Of a DNA stretch of 64,000 nt, positions 18,266 to 25,800 are shown in pieces (the first letter of the stretch is position 1; each line of letters begins with the position of its first letter). This DNA comes from Paenibacillus xylanexedens. Its GTDB lineage: Bacteria; Bacillota; Bacilli; Paenibacillales; Paenibacillaceae. Under the pieces are notes generated by a model, which worked only from the letters and a program-made list of their open reading frames with translations, ran no database searches and was not told the origin of the DNA. Location: the NCBI RefSeq assembly GCF_017874615.1, contig NZ_JAGIKV010000005.1, forward strand, positions 285,281 through 349,280, read 5' to 3'. The position numbers and the translations under genes are program-made.

Positions 18266-18446
18266 ACCCTGATCACCTGCTCGTCGTTATATCGGCATTC
18301 TGCATCATCCGATTCATGCAAAGTGCTTATCTATTATTTTTAATGATACTGACAATCATTTTTGTTCATTTTACGTGAATCTGCTCCGTCTGTACAATGA
18401 GGCTCAGTAGTGAAGTCTGGCTACATAGACAGGAGGAATATTGAAT

Positions 18447-19436
18447 ATGAAAGCTATCGTTCATTCAGGCCAGAGCGGCCTTGCAGGTCTTCAATATACA
18501 GAGTCAACATCTCGGGTACCAGAAGCCGGGGAAGTGCAGATTCAATTAAAATCCGCTGGTATCAACCATCGGGATCTATTCATCATGGCAGGACGCGGAA
18601 CCCAGGACACCCCGCTCATTCCCGGTTCCGATGGAGCAGGTATTATCGTAGCGATTGGCGAAAGCGTAAGAGGGTTCGCAATAGGAGATGAAGTCATTAT
18701 CCATCCTACGCTCGGTTGGGAACATGCATCTGAAGTGCCGATCGTACCCGATATTGTTGGTGGCCCTACGGATGGAACGCTCGCGCAATATATAACGTTG
18801 CCTGCTGAAAATGCCCTGCCTAAGCCAGCCCACCTATCCTGGGAGGAAGCAGGCGTACTGTCCCTTTCCGCGCTTACAGCCTATCGCGCCTTATTTACTC
18901 GCGGCATATTGAAGAAAGGTGAACATGTGCTCATTCCCGGTATTGGCGGTGGTGTTGCAACCTATGCCCTGCTCATGGCAGTAGCGGCTGGTGCCACGGT
19001 GACCGTCACCTCCAGAAGTGAAGCCAAAAGAAATGAGGCACTGCGCTTGGGTGCTACCCATGCATTGGATAGTCATGCCGATTGGAGTACGCAGAACGAT
19101 CTGGAACCTGTGGACATCATCTTGGATAGCATCGGACAAGCCATGTTCCCCAAATATTTTGATATAATCAGACCAGGTGGACGTATCGTGATGTATGGTG
19201 CAAGTTCGGGGGATGATCTGACCCTACCCATTCGCTCTATCTTCTTCCCGCAGATCAGTCTGATCGGCACCTCTATGGGCAGCCGTGAGGAGTTTATCCA
19301 GATGCTGCAATGGGTGGAGCAACATGACATACATCCTGTAATTGATGGCGTATATCCGTTACAGGACGCAGCGAAAGCGTTCGAACGTATGGAAAAAGGC
19401 GAGCAATTTGGTAATTTGGCTATCCTTATGGAGTGA
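18447..19436 (+). CDS. Quinone oxidoreductase-like MDR family protein (zinc-independent type)
   Basis: The 329-residue protein begins MKAIVHSGQSGLAGLQYTES and has a GroES-like N-terminal half (VQIQLKSAGINHRDLFIMAG, PGSDGAGIIVAIGESV) and a Rossmann half with HVLIPGIGGGVATYALLMAV (about 155-175). It lacks the lobe-zinc cysteines, as in quinone oxidoreductase and YogA-like members. NAD(P)H-dependent reduction of a quinone or enone is the family activity. ATG at 18447 lies ten bases past AGGAGG; the in-frame TTG at 18441 is too close to it. It is divergent from the LysR gene and probably controlled by it. Confidence 0.88.
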   Translation: MKAIVHSGQSGLAGLQYTESTSRVPEAGEVQIQLKSAGINHRDLFIMAGRGTQDTPLIPGSDGAGIIVAIGESVRGFAIGDEVIIHPTLGWEHASEVPIVPDIVGGPTDGTLAQYITLPAENALPKPAHLSWEEAGVLSLSALTAYRALFTRGILKKGEHVLIPGIGGGVATYALLMAVAAGATVTVTSRSEAKRNEALRLGATHALDSHADWSTQNDLEPVDIILDSIGQAMFPKYFDIIRPGGRIVMYGASSGDDLTLPIRSIFFPQISLIGTSMGSREEFIQMLQWVEQHDIHPVIDGVYPLQDAAKAFERMEKGEQFGNLAILME

Positions 19437-19501
19437 TATCTATTTTGAGATGGGCCTTCATGAATTGTTGAAAATTGATTTAGATAATGGGGTGAATCCA
19501 T

Positions 19502-19789
19502 CTGATCCGTCTCGCTAAACGTATACTAATTGTCCTTATTGCTATTATCATTGTGGCCCAAATTCCTATGTTAAAAGAAACCTTAGCCCGAGGAGTTACT
19601 ACGTTATATGTGAAGATAAAGTATCCCGAACATTCCTTTCAATTCCAAGACTTCATCTACGAGTCTCATTTCGGAAACTATATCATTTCTTATACTGATC
19701 AAGACGAACAACGCATTAGTCTGATGCTTGAGCCCAAATTTTTACCGGTGATCATTACGTATGATCCATTGAATCAACCCATGAAATGA
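19502..19789 (+). CDS. Small membrane-anchored hypothetical protein, probable CTG start
   Basis: The frame is open from a TGA at 19493. It has no ATG before codon 20, but it reads IRLAKRILIVLIAIIIVAQI, a basic stretch followed by a membrane helix, from 19505, six bases after GGGGTGA. A CTG at 19502 is therefore the likely start, giving MIRLAKRI and so on, 95 residues. The rest (LYVKIKYPEHSFQFQDFIYE) is a small soluble domain, probably outside the membrane. A GTG at 19553 would cut the helix and has no ribosome binding site. No family is recognised. It begins 65 bases after the MDR gene and is followed by a colicin-immunity-like gene 40 bases on. Confidence 0.65.
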   Translation: MIRLAKRILIVLIAIIIVAQIPMLKETLARGVTTLYVKIKYPEHSFQFQDFIYESHFGNYIISYTDQDEQRISLMLEPKFLPVIITYDPLNQPMK

Positions 19790-19829
19790 CTAGTTTGTTC
19801 ACACTATGAATCTTTCAGGAGGTATCGAT

Positions 19830-20048
19830 ATGGACAATAGATTACATTTGGTAGAATTGGTTCGCAAACTGATGGACTCTGAAGGAACGGAAGCCGAGTT
19901 GGATGACATGTTAACGGAGCTACAGCAGCAGGTTCCACATGCGGAGATCAGTAATTTGATTTTCTGGGATGATCGAGACATGACGCCTGAACAGATTGTG
20001 GAAGAAGCCTTGGCTTCCCGTCCGATCCTGCTTCCGCCCCATTCTTAA
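19830..20048 (+). CDS. Colicin/pyocin immunity-like protein
   Basis: The 72-residue acidic protein reads MDNRLHLVELVRKLMDSEGT with the C-terminal half HAEISNLIFWDDRDMTPEQIVEEALA. This parallels the colicin E/pyocin DNase immunity (Im) family, where HPDGSDLIYYP and SPEGIV occupy the same positions in the four-helix bundle. In Firmicutes such proteins are often annotated bacteriocin immunity proteins and are frequently orphans, as here: no HNH nuclease is adjacent. ATG at 19830 is seven bases past AGGAGG. Whether it neutralises a toxin is not shown by the sequence. Confidence 0.7.
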   Translation: MDNRLHLVELVRKLMDSEGTEAELDDMLTELQQQVPHAEISNLIFWDDRDMTPEQIVEEALASRPILLPPHS

Positions 20049-20075
20049 TATTTTTCAGGAGGTGAACGGTAGGAT

Positions 20076-20313
20076 ATGTATGACATGTCTGATTTAAATC
20101 ATAATAACAACAATGAACACCCTGATTTTAACGAAATCAGCCGAGAAGAAAAACTACTACATATTAGTCAGAGGAGCGGCCTTTGCTATTCTTGTTGCAC
20201 ATCAACAAGTTAATGGTGCTGCATACGCGTTAGAATCGCTTCAATCCGATCCTGACTTTGGCTCTTCTGCAATGCGGGTACTGCATTCGAAACAACGAAT
20301 TAATAATCAATAA
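20076..20313 (+). pseudogene. Short gene with an apparent frameshift, unknown function
   Basis: An ATG at 20076 behind AGGAGGTGA opens a frame MYDMSDLNHNNNNEHPDFNE, then ISREEKLLHISQ, and stops about 20 codons later in unlikely sequence. The frame one base on carries a coherent remainder, GAAFAILVAHQQVNGAAYAL ... MRVLHSKQRINNQ, ending at 20313. Removing one base near 20168-20172 (in CAGAGGAGC) joins them into about 79 residues. The second frame's own ATG at 20113 has no ribosome binding site. Function is unknown. It could be a real lesion or a base-call error. Confidence 0.5.
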
Positions 20314-20349
20314 ACCAAGCTACCCCCTCCCCAATTTCCATAATTTCGT

Positions 20350-20355
20350 TATAAT
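20350..20355 (+). promoter_or_regulatory. -10 element candidate for the formate/nitrite channel gene
   Basis: A perfect TATAAT lies 35 bases before the start at 20390, but the -35 region is poor, so it is only a candidate. Confidence 0.35.
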
Positions 20356-20389
20356 GGTAAGCAAGACACCATGCTATTGGAGGAGAATT

Positions 20390-21178
20390 ATGGAAACGGA
20401 AGCTTTACGCAACGTGGAACAACTAGCCCTGAAGAAACACAAGATTTACAAGCAAAGCTTAATCAGGTACCTTGCACGCTCCATGCTGGCCAGTATGTTT
20501 ATCGGATTCGGCGTCATCGTGGCGTTTAAGACAGGTAACTTCTTTTATATGGAGCAGTCCCCATTTACCTATCCGATGGCGGCAATTACGTTTGGCGCGG
20601 CCATCATTTTGATTGCCTATGGCGGGGGTGACCTGTTCACGGGCAATACGTTTTATTACACGTATGCGGCGCTGCGCAAGAAACTGCGCTGGTTCGAAGT
20701 GATCAAACTGTGGATTGCGAGTTATAGCGGTAACCTGATGGGCGCAGCTGTGTTTGCCTTGTTAATCTACCTGACCGGATTGTTCGACTCGTCTCAGGTG
20801 AATGGTTTTCTGTTAAGCGTGGTGGAGCATAAGATGGAAGTTCCGACCATGCAGCTCTTTTTCCGGGGAATCCTGTGTAACTGGCTTGTATGTATGGCGT
20901 TCTTTGTCCCGATGTTCATGAAGGAGAATGGAGCCAAAATGTTTGCCATGATGCTCTTTGTGTTCTGCTTCTTCATCTCGGGATACGAGCACAGCATTGC
21001 CAATATGTGTACGTTCGCGATTGCACTTGTGCTGAACCATCCGGGGACGATTTCATTTGAAGGTGTGCTTCACAATCTGGTTCCCGTGACCTTGGGTAAT
21101 CTGGTGGGTGGTGTGCTGCTGATGGGCTTTATGTATTATGCGGTGAATAAACCGTTCCTGGATGAAGAGACACATTAA
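20390..21178 (+). CDS. Formate/nitrite transporter (FNT) family channel
   Basis: The 262-residue protein has six membrane segments with FNT features: SMFIGFGVIVAFKTG in helix 1, GGGDLFTGNTFYYTYAALRK at the helix-2 break, SGNLMGAAVFALLI, and SGYEHSIANMCTFAIAL with the conserved central histidine of the pore. FNT channels pass formate, nitrite or related small anions with a proton. Nitrite is an attractive guess because of the nas genes at 28-34 kb, but they are not linked. ATG at 20390 follows GGAGGAG; upstream in-frame codons lack a ribosome binding site. Confidence 0.9.
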   Translation: METEALRNVEQLALKKHKIYKQSLIRYLARSMLASMFIGFGVIVAFKTGNFFYMEQSPFTYPMAAITFGAAIILIAYGGGDLFTGNTFYYTYAALRKKLRWFEVIKLWIASYSGNLMGAAVFALLIYLTGLFDSSQVNGFLLSVVEHKMEVPTMQLFFRGILCNWLVCMAFFVPMFMKENGAKMFAMMLFVFCFFISGYEHSIANMCTFAIALVLNHPGTISFEGVLHNLVPVTLGNLVGGVLLMGFMYYAVNKPFLDEETH

Positions 21179-21247
21179 TCTCTGGCAAAAAAAGCCATCC
21201 TTCCGGCCCGGTCCTTCGACCGTGGCTAATCGGTAAGAAGAATCCAA

Positions 21248-21297
21248 AACACCCCGGCATCCTTCCCATCTCAGGGAAAAGGTTGCCGGGGTGTTTC
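21248..21297. terminator. Terminator between convergent FNT and WXG100 genes
   Basis: AACACCCCGGCA pairs with TGCCGGGGTGTT around a loop of about 24 bases. It is flanked by short T or A runs, so it can serve both strands. Confidence 0.75.
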
Positions 21298-21442
21298 TCT
21301 ATAGGCAGGCTCACGGATAAGCCGCCTGCCCTCCACACGCATAGCCATGTGATATACAACCACATGGCTCCATGCGGTGGGTCGGCAAGCAGGCCGCAAT
21401 CAGGTAGCCCTGTGTTGCCCGCTTGCCAACCCTATCCGTGGC

Positions 21443-22429
21443 TTAGAAGTACTCCCGCCACGGAGTATATTCAATATCGTTGTCGCCGCGCGTGACCACG
21501 ATCATATTTTCGATTTTACCCGTCTCCTTGTTGGTCCGGTAGATCATCGTACGTGTCTCGCCTTCTTCCGGCACAGAGAACAGGAACTTGTCCGCAACAA
21601 AGGAAGACCCCAATCCTGTGGCGTGTTCCGTGAAGGCAGAGCCCGTCTTGCTTGTCAGTAACAGACCAATCCCATAGGCTGTAGCCGTTTGTGCTCCTTT
21701 GCCAAAGATGTGCTCCCCTTCACTGGTCGTATGCGTTTGCTCCCAATATTCATACTTGTCCGTATTTTTGTTGTAATCCACGACGTTCCCCTGTTTGTCC
21801 AGGCTAACAGTGGTGGTTTCACCCTTGTCGCTCTTCACCTGATAGGTACCTACGATGGAATCCTCGGTAATTTTTACCGTCTTACCCGTATTGGGGTCAG
21901 TCTGATAGATTACATCTTCATACTGAAGCCGAATGATGTTCATACTGGCCTGAATCTGCTGCGCCAGTTCTTCGTCGCCCATCTCTTTAGCTTTCTTCAG
22001 CATTTCCTCATAGTTTTGGTAATTCTCAGCATCCTTCTTATCCCATTCATCCATATTCTCCGGTGGGCCTGACGTCTTGCCTGGGCCGTCACCTTTTTGT
22101 TTCCCCATGGTTGTAAGTGTCTGTGCCGCGGTCAAAGCCGCCATAAGTTCCTGGCTCACCGCCTCTTCATCTGTCGTGCGGAAACGCTCGGCAATCTTCT
22201 TAAGCTCCGACTGAATGGACAGAACCAGTTCCAGAACAGATTTCATCGTGCCTTGAGCCGTTGAATAATCGTTATAGAAGCGTTCCCGTTCCATCCCGTC
22301 CCAATTGCTGCGCATGTCACTCATCTTGCCGTCCAATGTGGACATGAATCCCGATAATTGCTGATGTGCCTGAGCGAACTGCCCACTGACCGTCTCCAGT
22401 TGTTCCGGTGTCACCTTAATTTGTGTCAT
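21443..22429 (-). CDS. WXG100-domain protein with a C-terminal extension
   Basis: Residues 1-90 (MTQIKVTPEQLETVSGQFAQ ... MRSNWDGMERERFYNDYS) form the two-helix WXG100/ESAT-6 hairpin with WDG at the turn, the hallmark of type VII (Ess/Yuk) secretion substrates. The protein is 328 residues, far longer than the usual 100. After a charged linker (about 100-180) a beta-rich C-terminal region follows, with repeated TGKTVKITEDS-like strands, an alanine/glycine-rich segment near 245-275 and EYTPWREYF at the end. The C-terminal domain could be an effector, but no toxin motif is recognised. ATG at 22429 follows GAGGAG and overlaps the stop of a GNAT remnant. No other Ess genes are in the window. Confidence 0.75.
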   Translation of the reverse strand: MTQIKVTPEQLETVSGQFAQAHQQLSGFMSTLDGKMSDMRSNWDGMERERFYNDYSTAQGTMKSVLELVLSIQSELKKIAERFRTTDEEAVSQELMAALTAAQTLTTMGKQKGDGPGKTSGPPENMDEWDKKDAENYQNYEEMLKKAKEMGDEELAQQIQASMNIIRLQYEDVIYQTDPNTGKTVKITEDSIVGTYQVKSDKGETTTVSLDKQGNVVDYNKNTDKYEYWEQTHTTSEGEHIFGKGAQTATAYGIGLLLTSKTGSAFTEHATGLGSSFVADKFLFSVPEEGETRTMIYRTNKETGKIENMIVVTRGDNDIEYTPWREYF

Positions 22430-22551
22430 CCTGCACACTCCTCTTCGTGGTCATTATATCCCGTAGTTAACCAATGGGTTGCCCGAACAGCACTCTCCCA
22501 GATCTCGACCAACTTGTCATGATCTTGTTCCCGATATGCAACGACTAACAT
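22426..22551 (-). pseudogene. N-terminal remnant of a GNAT acetyltransferase
   Basis: A 41-codon frame with AAGGAGA upstream reads MLVVAYREQDHDKLVEIWES then AVRATHWLTT, which matches the N-terminal strand and helix of GNAT acetyltransferases of the EIWESAVRATH type. It then ends within the start codon of the WXG100 gene (ATGA overlap). The catalytic core is absent, so it is a truncated gene or a coupling leader peptide. Confidence 0.55.
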
Positions 22552-22596
22552 GTCCAACGTATTCTCCTTTTTCTATTAACAGTAAAAGGTTATGTA

Positions 22597-22621
22597 AAAG
22601 CCCGATCCTAAGATCGGACTT
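22597..22621 (-). terminator. Intrinsic terminator of the DUF4132 operon
   Basis: On the minus strand AGTCCGATC-TTAG-GATCGGGCT is followed by TTTT, about 190 bases after the giant gene's stop and before the GNAT remnant. Confidence 0.75.
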
Positions 22622-22808
22622 GTTTGATACTCAAATTTGAAATAACTCTACGTTTATTTTATCATGTCCATCATTCAATCTGTACCCATAATGGCTAATT
22701 TTAAGTCAACATCCTTCTACCAATTACGCAATCCAACGAAAGATTGTGGCAGATTGGGAAGGTAATGCATACCAAAACGAATCTGCGTCCATACCCACAT
22801 CTGGTTTC

Positions 22809-25800
22809 CTAGTTCTGTAACTGCGCAAGAATCTGCGGGTCCTTGATCTTTTTATCTTCGGCAAGCAACATCACCTTGGACAGAATCTCAGCCGTTCTCG
22901 GATCTTCATCGAGGAATGGCAGGAAGATTCGACCCCGATGCTGACTGTGCACCGGAACAATATGAAGTGCACCTGTGGCTTGTTTGATCACATTACCACT
23001 CCCCAGATGAACAGCATACTCACCCAATTCACCATCAATTCGTGCGTAATTCCCGTCCAGACGTACATTGTTGATCTTCAGCAGACGCAACGACTCGTTC
23101 ACAATGACGTGACGCATCTCGATTGTTGTCAGGCTGGCTTCCGGATCTACGCCTCCCACATGTGCAACGCTGACCACCAGATCGATATCACGCATGACTT
23201 CCGAGAAGAACGTCAGCGGCACATCTTGCAGCGCTACAGGTTTGTAGCTCTTGCGATCGTAGAACTGCACCGTCTCCAAGGTAGGTGCTTCGGTATCTGC
23301 GGGTGAGAACCAATCTGCCATGGCATAGAGATTCGCGATCAGATTGTGCTCATAGCTTACCTTCTGCAGACCTTCCTCATAACTGACAGTCCATTGGCGT
23401 CCTTTAAGCAGCGCTACTGCTTTTTTCGGTTGGATCTGATACCCGGCATATCGGCGGGACACCGTACCATTAGCCAATTCGTCCTCGTTAGGAAGATATA
23501 GCTCACGGAATACCTGCTTGAACGGCTGACGCTCCTGACGGGTGAACAGATCCCGCTGGAATTCACTCCAGCTTCCGCTCTGATACAGATGAAGCGGATG
23601 AGCAATCAACAGTTGATCCTGTTCCGCTAGTGCCTGGATCGTACCCTCCGGTCCTGGAGCAACCAAACCACTGGACGATACATCGAATCTCCCCGTCTTG
23701 TCACCTGACTGGAATACAAGTGTTCTTACCAGCGGATATATAACCGGATTTTGCATCAGTCTGGCAATTTCCTGACGTGTAAAGGACGTTCCAGCAGTCA
23801 TCGAACGTTCCAGCTCCTGTCGTGCCCGGCGATACTGATCCACCAGATCCGATTTCAGCTCTTTTAGTTCAGCGATATATCCATCTTTTTTGAACCGGGC
23901 AGGTACAGACTTGAGTGTCTTGCCTTTGCTAACGATAACCATCTCGGGTTGGCCTTCCTCATCAATGACCAATTGTGCCGTCGTGTCAGCATCCAATGCA
24001 TGAGGTTCAAAGAAGGATTTCATCTCATCCAACTTACGTGCTTCCATGTCCCACATCAGCCGCGTAACATCGGCATAACCTGCATTACGAGCAAGATTGC
24101 CCAGTGCAATCTGTGATGCCACACCTTCACTGGCACGGCGTTGTGCACCGAATTGTTTGCTCTGCATCAGGAACTTCTGAATGAAGTCGTATCGCTCACG
24201 CAGATCCTGTTCCCGATTTACAGCGAATGGAATCAAACTGTAAGTTAACAAATGATCCTTGTTTCGCTTGTCTGACACGGACTCACGCATATCGTCCAAT
24301 CGAAGCTTGCCCAGTGCAGCATCTGCGAACAATTGGGATCTGCGGTGGTTAGATCCCCCGGAAATGTACTTGGCACAATCGTATAACAGATTGAATCGTT
24401 CCTCCCCGACAGCAGCATAGGCTTCTTCGAACCAAGCGATATCAAACGCACCTTCATTGAAGTCCTGTGGTGAGATTGGAGAATAGTGGGCCACGATGGT
24501 TTCTTTCTCCGCAGTAAAGCGTTCATTAATATGAGCATGGAAGTACCAGGCTGCACTGCGTAGACCTTCCCATCCCAGATGTTTCGCTACAATCTCCATC
24601 CACTGCGGGGCGTACATGGCTGCTTCCAGCAATTTTTTCTCATTCACCGGATACTTATGGAGCAACTCCCCAAGACGCATATCATCTTCTCCATCCCGTG
24701 GATGACAATTCTGAATTAGATAGCTAAACGTCTCTTTACGTATTGTGTTGTCTCCATAGCTATAGATATATCCACGGACAAATGTATCCTGATCCATCGC
24801 AGAGACCAGATGTACCCAGTGTTCCATGCCTTCAATTCGATCCAGTTTCATGGCAAGTGTGCTTACTTCTGTAGAGAGTTCTCCCCGGGTCAGCTCAATC
24901 TCCAGAATGCGATCGACCACCGCATCTCGCAATTGAACAAGCTTCGGATCACTCGCGATCATTTCTGTACGAGTGGATGTTAAGTCCCGAATAAACAACA
25001 GACGATTCTCACCGACCAGCACCTGTCGATATATCTCTTGATCATCAATCAGGTTCAACTGGTACGCACGCAGGAAATCTTCAAGTGACAGTAAAGACAG
25101 CGGTTGACTACTCTCTACAAGACTGGTGAACTGGTAAGCTGTCTGGAAGAAACGTTTGAAGCTGTTATCGTCATGGATTTTGCCACGAACTACATAATTC
25201 CAAGGTCCAGTCAGAATATGAAGCATGCCTGACTCTTTTTCGAGTCGATCAGCAGGCATACTTGAGATGATGGAGGCCCAGGTTTTCTCAGCTATTTCAA
25301 ACGTGTCGATCGGATCGCTATCCTGAAATGCCGCCGATATCAGTGCCACTACCTGATCCTTATACGTTAACGAATCCAGCATCTGCTGCAGCTTTTCGAT
25401 GTCATCCAGAGGATAGATCTGTTCGGCAAACGACTTGCGCCAGCCTTCCAATAACGGAATCTTCTGCAATTCGTCATAGTCATACTGCTCACGGAAATAA
25501 CTGTAATGGTCGCTCAAATTGCCATTGAACTCCCCGAGCTGTATAGCCATGTATAGCTGCATCAGTTCCACACTGCTGAACCCGGCATGTTGAATATAGT
25601 TCTCCCATACGTCATGAAGCGGAAATTGTTCCATCTGCTTCATTTCATTCCGCTCTCCATACGGAACCTTGGAGCGAAGACTCGCTCCGACTAACAATGT
25701 GTCTTTATAGCCAGCGTAGTATTCCACTTCATACTCATAATCCCTGTGTTCATGCACTAATTCACTAAGTCCCTCCAGAAATGGTCTGGTCTTATCCAGA

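Noticed and set aside
23414..23605. Minus-strand open frames nested in the giant DUF4132-like gene
   Set aside because: They are out-of-frame shadows of a long, well-supported coding region.
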